This document shows positions 60,501-64,000 of a stretch of DNA of 64,000 nt, in pieces (position 1 is the first letter of the stretch; each line of letters opens with the position of its first letter). Below the pieces are notes generated by a model, which was not told where the DNA came from, did no database searches, and worked only from the letters and a program-made list of their open reading frames with translations. Where the stretch lies: assembly GCF_028554725.1 (NCBI RefSeq), contig NC_071671.1, forward strand, positions 6,180,001 to 6,244,000, given 5' to 3'. Position numbers and translations under genes: made by a program. The stretch is from Zeugodacus cucurbitae. Its lineage: Eukaryota > Arthropoda > Insecta > Diptera > Tephritidae.

Positions 60501-62951
60501 GAGATTTAAAAAATCTCATGCGATAAAAATTGAATATTTTTTTTTTTAATTTTCGTTACACACTTTTCATTTTTAACAGCCGTCTTACTTTATTATATAG
60601 CTTCTTGGCTTTCAACATTAAGTGTAAAATTTTGTTTTTAAAATACTGAGTAAAAGTCTAGACTGAGTCCACTATTTAGAGATCTCTTATTAGATAAGAA
60701 AACTTCATGGATTTTTTCCACTTATTCACAAAAAAATTCTCATCCACTATTCTTTTAAGAAGAACAGATAAGCAGAAAAATATGTTCTCCTCACTTTCAA
60801 CAGTTTAGAAGTCAGAAATCGAAAATACCCAAGAGCTGTACCCAAGCTTCAAGTTTATGAAAACAAACTTTTTAAATGATTATATTATAGATAAGAAATA
60901 CTTTTCTAAACTTCAAAATTATGTTTTCTGGGTAAACTATTTGTTATGAAACTTCATTGTCGACTCCAGGTGCCTCAATAGATTTTATCGTAAAGGGTTT
61001 CGTATGTTGTTCGAAGATTGATAGCTCAATAATGACTTTATGGAATAATTTAGTTTTGTATAACTACAGTTGAACTTCCATAACTCGAACTTCTTTAACT
61101 CGAAGTTCTTCATAAGTCGACAATCGCATGAACCGACGAACTTTTGAATTGAAATAGTACTTCTATTTCATACAAATTACCTTCCTTAGCTCGGAAGTCT
61201 CTCTAACTCGAAGTTTTTTTTTGTGGTTTATGGTGATTCGAGTTAGGGAAGTTCAACTGCATATATATAAATATAAATATATATGCTTTTAATTTAATAA
61301 TGTTGGTCATTAGTTCGTAAAGCGCAGTGATATCGCTCGGCTCCCAACTATCATTAATGACTTTTTGCCATGACCTTTCAACTAGCCTTTAATTTTGTAC
61401 AGCTGTGCAATAAAATCGGTGTTGTTTTCCTATTAATTATGCATTTACTAATTTCAACATGGGGCCAATTCACGTGTGAAATTAATTTGTTGATGACGAA
61501 GAAAGCTTTTTCTATGGTTTACTATATTATTTTCAATATGACTTCTGTCAACTTTGGTTGAGTAAAGCTTTCACTTGTTTTGAGAAGTGTTCTCAAAATA
61601 TTAAGCTATCATGTTCGCTGTAAGCTTTTTGGAAAGCGCCGAATTTTTATGCAATATTTCTCGGTTTTTACCACATTAACATTAAAAAGTTTTCTCAAAA
61701 TATTTTGATTTCATGCTCGCTGTAAGCTTTATGGTAAGGTCAATGTCTGTAAGCTTTCACTCGTTTGAACAGTGAAGTGTTTTCAAAAAACTGAGCTTTC
61801 ATATTTTTAATTTGTAATTCTAAAGATTATTGCACAATAAAGAACCAATTAGATTTGTAAGTATATGCCTCCAAATATAGAAACTGGGTAGGGAATAGAA
61901 ATAGTACTTTGGTTGTGATGTGAGTAATACAATAATTTTAATAAAAACCAATCCCTGCGAAATTTTTATTAGATTAAAATGAACTTTGTACCTTGAACAG
62001 TAACATTTAACACAAACTGTATAATATGCTGACATACATATATACTAATAATACATTCAATAATTACACATTTATTGTAAACACAGAGTTTAATTTTAAT
62101 TAAACTTACAATCAACATCAATCATTCACACTCATCGAAGGCACAACTCAAGTCACAAAAATATTGGATTATACATTTTATTATATTTATAGTGTTGATT
62201 CCAAAGAAATTTTAGTTTTTACTCTTTTACAAAAACAAAGTGAAAATAATACTATAACTAAAAGCTCAATAAAAGTAGTATGAAAGCTTTACTCTATTTA
62301 AATATATAAGAAGTGGAAATTTTGAGAAAATTGAAAGTGTGCAACCAAATAAATTTAAATTCATTGAAAGCTTTGCACTTAAAATAAATGAAAGCTTTAC
62401 AGCCAACCGTTAGGAATGCGAATAAGGTTTATCATTACGAGGAAACTATCTGAAAGATATTTTTCGGCCATAATTGAGGGCATATAAGCAAAATATATAC
62501 GAAGAAGCTTTTATTTAGCAAAGAAGCTTTCACAAAGTGAGAGTTAGTTTACGAATATATCGTTATTTGGTTAGAAATGAATAATTAATGAAGTTAGAAT
62601 GTAAAAAAAGTAAAATATTGTGATATAATGAGGGTCACAGAGATATCTATATACTAGAAATCCTGTGAAATGTGTTCTGAGATCCGTTTTTATTACGAAA
62701 GTGCGATATTAACATGATTTAGTTGAAAGCTTTAAAATTTCTATTACTTGGAAGAATTTTAAATTTAAAACTTCTTTGGAATCTTTTTCGAACTTCCAAC
62801 CTTTTATGCCAACAATATTGATATAATTTTTTTTTTTACACCTTCTCATATAGACGGCTACGCATTCTCACAAGAGGAAGGTGGTGCAGTGCCACAATCA
62901 GTCGTTATACGCGCGTACGACACGAATTTGCCGAAACCGGAGGGCAACTAA
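23966..62951 (+). CDS. ATP8A: P4-ATPase lipid flippase, ATP8A type (whole split gene)
   Basis: The exons 23966-24593 or 31792-31844+32276-32559, then 36584-36704, 37653-37836, 37896-38056, 38325-38522, 38592-38869, 39288-39400, 39477-39698, 39760-40521, 40642-40839, 40933-41538, 41599-41852 and 41924-42022, then 46778-47069 or 59600-59682+62854-62951 join without a frame break. Predicted lengths are 1334 or 1237 residues with the distal tail and 1371 or 1274 with the proximal tail; vertebrate ATP8A proteins are about 1150-1190. In the 1237-residue form DGET is at 282-285, PISL at 450, phospho-Asp at 503, KGAD at 646, TGDK at 760, GDGAND at 875 and GYAFSQ at 1207. Family members move phosphatidylserine/phosphatidylethanolamine from the lumenal or outer leaflet to the cytosolic leaflet, with a CDC50 partner. 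The [14 protein letters not shown] stretch of M1-M2 keeps the paired Gln linked to phosphatidylserine selectivity in Drs2. ATP8A rather than ATP8B is my reading of the M1-M2 and tail sequences. Confidence 0.93.
24594..26285. other. Intron: CTCTCT-rich and AT-rich
   Basis: No gene. Words GAGCTGAGCTCC recur near 24740, 24836 and (as GGGCTGAGCACC) 24888 in a weakly repeated 100-bp pattern, and pyrimidine-rich CTCTCT runs cover 25330-25530. Confidence 0.45.
26287..27020 (+). mobile_element. mariner-type transposon, rearranged
   Basis: The left end GGTGTGTTCAAAAAATAACG at 26287 occurs again at 26527, while the right end is the complement at 27001-27020. A plus-strand ORF (26671-26892) has [14 protein letters not shown] and [18 protein letters not shown], the conserved C-terminal block of mariner transposases, but nothing of the N-terminal half. 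The first left end is followed by a fragment of another mariner MITE (TTAGGTCTACAAGTTTGCTT at 26361). The copy is non-functional. Confidence 0.85.
27110..27676 (+). mobile_element. LINE 5' part: UTR and endonuclease start
   Basis: An untranslated leader (about 27110-27330) precedes an open frame at 27329-27679 encoding [50 protein letters not shown] and [16 protein letters not shown]. This is the N-terminal half of an APE-type endonuclease; the E of QEMRW is the usual metal-binding Glu. It stops soon after, so it is 3'-truncated. It may be the same family as the 3' fragments at 1, 19.8 and 21.1 kb. Confidence 0.85.
27680..28930. other. Intron or upstream DNA, no gene
   Basis: No supported gene. 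The part from about 28360 to 28900 is markedly less AT-rich with many ACACAC words. Overlapping ORFs on both strands there indicate composition, not coding, and it could be promoter-proximal regulatory DNA for the region near 29 kb. Confidence 0.45.
28930..29880 (+). promoter_or_regulatory. Possible second promoter and 5' UTR-like region
   Basis: From about 28950 the sequence changes to GTGT-rich, stop-rich, moderately GC text (GTGTGTCCTGTGCGGTGGCTG, then GTGTCGAGGCAGCCGCAGG), which resembles fly 5' UTR exons. CTCCAGTTG and TTTCAGCTG are weak initiator-like words. It sits 2.8 kb before the start exon at 31792 and would suit its promoter. A 63-codon ORF at 29680 is not convincing. Evidence is compositional only. 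Confidence 0.25.
30422..31080. mobile_element. Inverted-repeat transposon (MITE) with TTA target duplication
   Basis: The left end GGGGGTTACATGGGTTTTGT at 30425 mirrors the right end ACGAAACCCATGTAACCCC at 31059-31077, and TTA flanks both sides (30422-30424, 31078-31080). The 653-bp interior has no transposase; ORFs at 30645-30950 and 30789-31001 overlap and look incidental. Confidence 0.8.
31081..31790. other. Non-coding stretch before exon N2a
   Basis: No element recognised. It may include the 5' UTR of the exon starting at 31792. Confidence 0.35.
31792..31844 (+). CDS. ATP8A: Candidate start exon N2a of the flippase
   Basis: The ATG at 31792 opens [17 protein letters not shown] and runs into a donor AGGAA|GTGAGC in phase 2. 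The only coding continuation needs one base, which the acceptor at 32275 supplies (T, giving Asn), after a 431-bp intron. Without splicing the frame stops at once (AAG TGA). An out-of-frame ATG five bases upstream (31787) weakens the start. The exon is short, so the call rests on phase fit and on the downstream open frame lacking its own upstream ATG. Confidence 0.5.
32276..32559 (+). CDS. ATP8A: Alternative N-terminal exon N2b of the flippase
   Basis: This exon encodes a Ser/Ala/Gly-rich then strongly basic segment ([64 protein letters not shown]), ending AGC A|GTAAGC in phase 1. It joins 36584 as Asn-Asp-Glu-Asp, exactly as exon N1 does. An in-frame TAA at 32265 lies upstream, so it must either be entered by splicing at ATTCAG|TC (32275) or start at the internal ATG 32514. 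It predicts a shorter N-terminus of 112 residues with the candidate start exon at 31792. GC-rich codons support coding. Confidence 0.7.
32560..33180. other. Intron, no feature seen
   Basis: Ordinary AT-rich intron after exon N2b; nothing recognised. Confidence 0.45.
33200..33620 (+). mobile_element. LINE fragment: RNase H end and Cys/His tail
   Basis: From about 33206 the plus strand reads [20 protein letters not shown], a ribonuclease H signature (GHxGIxGNxxADELAR), and the same frame continues at 33263-33514 with [20 protein letters not shown] and RFLGSHFL, the C-terminal Cys-containing tail of I/jockey-like LINE polyproteins. It lacks upstream RT. It is unlike the copies at 1, 19.8 and 21.1 kb, so it is a second LINE family. 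Confidence 0.75.
33621..35580. other. Intron, no gene supported
   Basis: AT-rich; ORFs at 34163-34519 minus and 34478-34783 plus have no recognisable domain and poor starts. Confidence 0.45.
35588..36298. repeat. Dispersed fly repeat with AATATACCCT ends
   Basis: It begins CTAATATACCCTTCACAGG and ends CGTGACAAACTTAATATACC CTGTTCATGGTATAAAA. It contains two near-copies of a unit with CCATACAAGCC-TTGATT, GTTTGTATGGCAGCTATATG and CGATCTGAAC (about 35740-35900 and 35900-36065), then ACAGACAGACGGACATGGC. This non-coding repeat class is widespread in higher flies. It ends about 285 bases before the first common exon. Confidence 0.7.
36584..36704 (+). CDS. ATP8A: Flippase exon 1 of common core
   Basis: It encodes [20 protein letters not shown] then [19 protein letters not shown], the ATP8A-type segment just before M1 (FxNxPQxxKFCNNHxSTAKY). 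The acceptor TTTTTTTCCACAG is strong, and the exon accepts phase 1 from both alternative N-termini. It ends AG|GTGAGA, phase 2. Confidence 0.93.
37653..37836 (+). CDS. ATP8A: Flippase exon 2: M1 and M2
   Basis: It encodes [40 protein letters not shown] and [21 protein letters not shown]1 and M2 form a hairpin; the QQ pair is at the start of the loop that contributes to phosphatidylserine selection in Drs2-type enzymes. Acceptor TTCTCTCTGCAG; donor ATT|GTGAGT, phase 0; the next intron is only 59 bp. Confidence 0.96.
37896..38056 (+). CDS. ATP8A: Flippase exon 3: actuator domain, first part
   Basis: It encodes [35 protein letters not shown] and [11 protein letters not shown]. This is the usual P-type VGDIVxI strand and PAD motif of the actuator domain. 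It ends in phase 2 at TCG AG|GTGAGT. Confidence 0.96.
38325..38522 (+). CDS. ATP8A: Flippase exon 4: actuator DGET
   Basis: It encodes [20 protein letters not shown] and then [19 protein letters not shown] (Glu carrying the dephosphorylation step) is intact at 38365-38376. Acceptor TTTTTATCACAG after a CTCTCTCTTATTTCC tract; donor CC|GTAAGT, phase 2. Confidence 0.96.
38592..38869 (+). CDS. ATP8A: Flippase exon 5: actuator end and M3
   Basis: It encodes [39 protein letters not shown] and the M3 helix ([20 protein letters not shown]). RGxxLRNTxW and GxDTKxMxN are conserved P4 blocks. Acceptor CTCTCACCAG; donor AGT G|GTGAGT, phase 1. Confidence 0.96.
39288..39400 (+). CDS. ATP8A: Flippase exon 6: M4 with PISL
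   Basis: It encodes [20 protein letters not shown] then LELVRFLQ. The PISL (39356 onward) replaces the PEGL of cation pumps and, with the NN before it, lines the lipid path in ATP8A2 studies. Phase 0 exit with a GTGGGT donor. Confidence 0.96.
39477..39698 (+). CDS. ATP8A: Flippase exon 7: phosphorylation site DKTGT
   Basis: It encodes [20 protein letters not shown] and [20 protein letters not shown]. The Asp that is autophosphorylated from ATP is at codon 39591-39593. Donor CAG|GTCAGT, phase 0. Confidence 0.97.
39760..40521 (+). CDS. ATP8A: Flippase exon 8: nucleotide-binding domain
   Basis: This longest core exon (254 codons) encodes the N domain: [66 protein letters not shown], then re-enters the P domain with [16 protein letters not shown] and [22 protein letters not shown] and TGDK motifs are intact. 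It ends GAT|GTAAGT, phase 0. Internally it has no stops and strong codon bias. Confidence 0.97.
40642..40839 (+). CDS. ATP8A: Flippase exon 9: P domain
   Basis: It encodes [20 protein letters not shown] and [23 protein letters not shown]. CCRVSPxQKAxxV is the conserved P4 block before the hinge. Acceptor TTTTTTGACAG, donor GAG|GTAAGT, phase 0. Confidence 0.96.
40933..41538 (+). CDS. ATP8A: Flippase exon 10: hinge and M5-M8
   Basis: It encodes [20 protein letters not shown] (Mg-binding hinge), [40 protein letters not shown], and M5 to the first half of M8 ([59 protein letters not shown]). The M5 FYKN and GQILFERW blocks are typical of ATP8A. Phase 0; followed by a 60-bp intron whose retention would give an in-frame stop. 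Confidence 0.97.
41599..41852 (+). CDS. ATP8A: Flippase exon 11: M8-M10
   Basis: It encodes the rest of M8 ([17 protein letters not shown]), M9 ([20 protein letters not shown]) and M10 ([20 protein letters not shown]). Acceptor CGTTTAATAG; donor ACA AT|GTAAGT, phase 2. Confidence 0.96.
41924..42022 (+). CDS. ATP8A: Flippase exon 12: proximal cytosolic tail, splice branch point of isoforms
   Basis: It encodes [20 protein letters not shown] then [13 protein letters not shown]. It corresponds to the FKxLxExVxExE segment after M10 in mammalian ATP8A. It ends TC|GTAAGT in phase 2; both the proximal exon at 46778 and the distal exon at 59600 complete the Ser codon (TCC or TCA) and continue with Leu-Ser. 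If the donor is not used the message reads TCG then TAA, a tail-less end. Confidence 0.95.
42023..43750. other. Intron, AT-rich, no feature
   Basis: First part of the 17.6-kb intron between exon 12 and the distal tail exon. Long poly-A/T runs; no element ends or coding seen. Confidence 0.5.
43755..44280. repeat. Diverged tandem duplication, about 280-bp unit
   Basis: Two adjacent copies share the order ACTAAAAA-TTTATGAAAGCTTTATG, AACAAGAAAC, TTTTAGAC-AAGAAA, GATTGGATT, AAAAGCTTC-AATAAA, AAGCTCATAAG, GTGAGCTTAAAGCTTTT and TTGTTGAATA. Copy 1 starts near 43767 and copy 2 near 44047. Copy 1 also has an internal duplication of AAGCTTCGAATAAAAGCT. Confidence 0.7.
44281..45045. other. Intron, no gene supported
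   Basis: AT-rich; the 60-codon ORF at 44776 has no recognisable feature. Confidence 0.45.
45050..45449 (+). mobile_element. MITE copy A (TAATAGCGTTT ends)
   Basis: The left end TAATAGCGTTTCAGACAGCC is mirrored by the right end CTGTCTAAAAACGCTATAAG. Interior landmarks AATTAATTGATCAATTA, GCCGGCTACTCGATAATCGA, AAGAAGTTGGTAAGTTTCAG and AGAGGCCGGTTAATTGATC recur in inverse order at 57729-58003, proving a family. No coding capacity. Confidence 0.8.
45450..46500. other. Intron, no feature
   Basis: Very AT-rich intron; nothing recognised. Confidence 0.45.
46543..46777 (+). promoter_or_regulatory. Unusual 3' splice-site region of proximal terminal exon
   Basis: The first AG after 46496 is the acceptor itself (AAATAG, 46776-46777), an AG-free run of about 280 bases. 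It contains a pyrimidine tract (46552-46602) and the strong branch-point word TGCTAAC (46631-46637), 141 bases from the acceptor. The sequence next to the acceptor is A-rich with no pyrimidine tract. This is the AG-exclusion-zone arrangement of a distant branch point. Confidence 0.6.
46778..47069 (+). CDS. ATP8A: Alternative last coding exon C1 of the flippase (no GYAFSQ)
   Basis: Read in the phase supplied by exon 12 (TC+C), it encodes [20 protein letters not shown], a Gln/Asn-rich middle ([17 protein letters not shown]), and [18 protein letters not shown] before ending TTMTTLHI and TAA. The 96-residue tail is hydrophilic and basic then Gln/Thr-rich, with no membrane segment and no GYAFSQ motif. 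GC-rich third positions against an AT-rich background support coding. An AATAAA lies 18 bases after the stop. The open frame extends upstream to 46545 but that part is intron-like, so I start the exon at 46778. Confidence 0.7.
47070..47477 (+). other. Probable 3' UTR of proximal isoform
   Basis: Follows the TAA at 47067. AATAAA at 47087 is probably too close for efficient use. No coding seen; the real polyadenylation site cannot be fixed from sequence. Confidence 0.35.
47478..47795 (-). mobile_element. mariner-derived MITE
   Basis: The left end AGGTGTGTTCAAAAAATAACG and right end CCATTATTTTTTGAACATACC form inverted repeats of the family seen at 8.2 and 26.3 kb. The minus strand keeps a transposase C-terminal scrap ([20 protein letters not shown]). 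About 318 bp. Confidence 0.8.
47796..48800. other. Intron, no feature
   Basis: AT-rich; no gene or element recognised. Confidence 0.45.
48804..49163 (-). mobile_element. Second-family mariner-derived MITE
   Basis: Ends are TTAGGTCTACAACTTTGCTT plus CCGCCGTTTT at the left and AACGGCGGAAGCATAGTTGT plus AGACC at the right. The minus strand has [18 protein letters not shown] followed by a stop, the C-terminus of a mariner transposase. The same terminus occurs as a fragment at 26355-26450 inside the rearranged element there. Confidence 0.85.
49164..51730. other. Intron, no gene supported
   Basis: Long AT-rich intron sequence; no recognisable element ends, RNA or coding exon. Confidence 0.45.
51731..53388. 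repeat. 554-bp tandem repeat, three copies
   Basis: Units begin with ATGATTAATTCAAAATTT at 51731, 52285 and 52839, exactly 554 bases apart. By eye copies 1 and 2 are identical or nearly so; copy 3 has substitutions and indels (for example a shortened AAAAAATTAAGAG part and an added AATTTATAAATACAACAAT insert). No coding capacity. Confidence 0.95.
53389..54750. other. Intron, no feature
   Basis: AT-rich; nothing recognised. Confidence 0.45.
54755..55080. repeat. Tandem repeat, about 110-120-bp unit
   Basis: Three copies of TTACTAAAATTAAAAAAGCA followed by AT(A/C)TAATAATTT occur at 54815, 54924 and 55044, separated by A-rich segments with TTTTCAAAATTAAAAAAAAA. The 63-codon ORF at 54909 arises from the repeat. 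Confidence 0.8.
55081..57590. other. Intron; less AT-rich patch 55.2-56.1 kb
   Basis: No gene supported. The patch 55240-56100 has many ACACAC words and balanced composition with overlapping ORFs on both strands, none with a recognisable domain; it may be regulatory. Confidence 0.4.
57620..58003 (-). mobile_element. MITE copies B and C, opposite orientation to copy A
   Basis: Copy B (about 57729-58003) runs ACAGGAGCTAATTGATCAAT, AACCGGCCTCTGCC, AACTTCTTATGAAAAGCAA, GATCGGTTATCGAGTAGCCG and ends GGGCTGTCTATAAACGCTA. This is the reverse complement order of copy A at 45050-45449. A diverged partial copy C (about 57620-57730) carries ATCGTTAATCGAGTACAGG and GGTTTCTCAATTATAATCC just upstream in the same orientation as B. 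Confidence 0.75.
58004..59390. other. Intron, no feature
   Basis: AT-rich, with long A runs at 58840-59090; nothing recognised. Confidence 0.45.
59391..59599 (+). promoter_or_regulatory. Unusual 3' splice-site region of distal tail exon
   Basis: There is no AG from 59391 until the acceptor at 59598-59599. The zone contains the branch-point word TACTAAT (59418-59424) and a pyrimidine tract (59434-59470), then about 125 A-rich bases before ACCGAAACAG. The branch candidate is about 176 bases from the acceptor, again an AG-exclusion-zone layout. Confidence 0.6.
59600..59682 (+). CDS. ATP8A: Distal tail exon C2a of the flippase
   Basis: In the phase from exon 12 (TC+A) it encodes [28 protein letters not shown], matching the mammalian ATP8A segment SLTERAQLLKNVFKK in order and spacing. 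It ends TCG C|GTGAGT in phase 1. A second AG six bases into the exon would delete Leu-Ser in frame if used. Confidence 0.88.
59683..61066. other. Intron with one weak ORF
   Basis: An open frame of up to 90 codons (59989-60261) begins at GTG; its first ATG, near 60049, gives about 70 residues containing [34 protein letters not shown] near 59928 resembles a TATA box. No domain is recognised and I do not call a gene. The rest is plain intron. Confidence 0.3.
61067..61259. mobile_element. Short pogo-like MITE (193 bp)
   Basis: CAGTTGAACTTCCATAACTC at the left mirrors GAGTTAGGGAAGTTCAACTG at the right, after a TA at 61065-61066. Its ends match those of the larger element at 3942-4482. No coding. 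Confidence 0.85.
61560..62780. repeat. Cluster of GAAAGCTTT / AAGCTTTC words
   Basis: The palindromic core AAGCTT recurs more than a dozen times (for example near 61566, 61622, 61726, 61758, 62284, 62370, 62393, 62509, 62524 and 62726), often as AGCTTTCACT or GAAAGCTTT. It is a degenerate dispersed repeat in the last intron. The same word is enriched at 43.8-44.3 kb. Confidence 0.5.
62854..62951 (+). CDS. ATP8A: Distal last coding exon C2b of the flippase (GYAFSQ)
   Basis: It encodes [20 protein letters not shown] then [12 protein letters not shown] and TAA at 62949-62951. GYAFSQ(D/E)E and SxVIRAYDT are the conserved C-terminal end of ATP8A flippases; in ATP8A2 and yeast Drs2 the GYAFS/GFAFS motif docks on the nucleotide-binding domain and inhibits the pump. 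The His codon is split across the intron. Acceptor TTTTTTTACACCTTCTCATATAG. Confidence 0.95.
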
Positions 62952-63640
62952 GCGCATGAAACTCAAAAAATTAAATGGCGTAGGGTTATGGAGTGGAAAA
63001 TCAACGTTGATGTGGAGCAAAACTGAAGCAGGATGAAAAATTGTGGTGTAAGGTTGGTTCGTTGGAAATAAATATGCACAGGATTGTGATCACATATGAG
63101 AGAACGAATCCAAGAACATTTATAGGGCTCCGAAATTATGGTAAAAAAATCAAGCAGCGTCTATTTGAGAGCTAAGGAAACTGTCAAAACTTTTCTATGT
63201 GGACCCACACCAGTCAGAATATAAACGTATTAAAGTGGAAATTATGGCGAAATATTATAGCAAACTAACTGTGAAAAAATAACATTTTGTTGACAACAAA
63301 AAGCTTAACAAAATCACACATTTTTAGTCTACTAAGTTTAAATCTAGGATAATAAGAAAAAACTTTAATCTATTTATATTAGTCTAAGCCAAAGAGGAAA
63401 ATAAGAAAAAAGTGGAGATCCTTAATAGATCAAGTGAAAAGTGTAAACATTATCCAGTGAAATAGCCAATTGGGGCAACAAAATTTAAAGTGGCATTATG
63501 TTTATAATAACTATTGTGTGCATTACTAAACTTATAACTGACATACGACTTTAAATATTAACCTTAACCATTAACTAGTGCGAATTATTTTTCTTAATTT
63601 GTGTATAATAAATCTTCGTGTAAAATATTGAATAAAAAAA
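62952..63640 (+). other. 3' UTR of distal isoform with poly(A) signals
   Basis: AATAAA hexamers occur at 63067-63072, 63607-63612 and 63631-63636. The last pair lies in U-rich surroundings and is the likeliest transcript end. No coding. Confidence 0.5.
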
Positions 63641-64000
63641 TTGTGTTAAAACACAAACTATTTAAGACATATTGTATAAAATAAATTAATAGTCAAAAAA
63701 AATTGAATTTGTAACATAACTGAATTGTGGATAAAAGGTGGAAAATAATAGCAAATTCTATACATTATAAAACAAAAATAATACATAAACAATATAACAA
63801 ACAAAACAAAAAAAATAATTACATCTCAATTTTTTCATAGATGTTAAAAAGTTTAATTTTTTTTCAACTCGAACTTATAAAAGGTCATTATACTTATAAA
63901 ATCGTTTTTAAAGCAAAATTAGCCAAATTTTTTTATCGAGAATTGTGTAATGTAAATTATTTAACAATTTTTTTTACAAACACTTTTTGACTAATTCATA
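63641..64000. other. Downstream AT-rich DNA
   Basis: No feature seen beyond further A-rich sequence; it may still be 3' UTR. Confidence 0.4.

Overview
This is nuclear DNA of a higher fly. It is very AT-rich, split genes use standard GT-AG introns, and the dispersed repeats resemble those of tephritid fruit flies (Bactrocera/Ceratitis type). Family-level placement is inference from those repeats; no species can be named.

One protein-coding gene dominates: a plus-strand P4-ATPase (lipid flippase) of the ATP8A type, the likely counterpart of Drosophila CG42321. The catalytic core is twelve compact exons from 36584 to 42022, and every splice phase closes. It encodes the actuator DGET, the PISL of M4, the phosphorylated Asp in DKTGT, the KGAD and TGDK motifs and the GDGAND hinge, with ten membrane segments. 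Both ends of the protein are modular. Two alternative N-terminal beginnings (23966-24593, and 31792-31844 joined to 32276-32559) both reach the core in phase 1. Two alternative C-terminal ends (46778-47069, or 59600-59682 plus 62854-62951) both leave it in phase 2. Only the distal end carries GYAFSQ, the autoinhibitory tail motif known in ATP8A2 and Drs2, so terminal-exon choice would decide whether the flippase can be self-inhibited. Both competing acceptors lie behind unusually long AG-free zones with distant candidate branch points.

Region by region: 1-23.9 kb is upstream or first-intron DNA with a possible promoter near 1.49 kb, CRE sites, LINE fragments, pogo/Tigger-like elements, a 0.9-kb pentanucleotide satellite and other tandem repeats. 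24.6-36.5 kb holds the alternative first exons among mariner, LINE and inverted-repeat elements, plus a possible second promoter near 29 kb. 36.6-42.0 kb is the core. 42.0-59.6 kb is a 17.6-kb intron holding the proximal terminal exon, a 554-bp tandem repeat, mariner MITEs and a pair of MITEs in opposite orientation on either side of that exon. 59.6-64.0 kb holds the distal C-terminal exons and the 3' UTR. I saw no tRNA, rRNA, CRISPR or prokaryotic-type feature.
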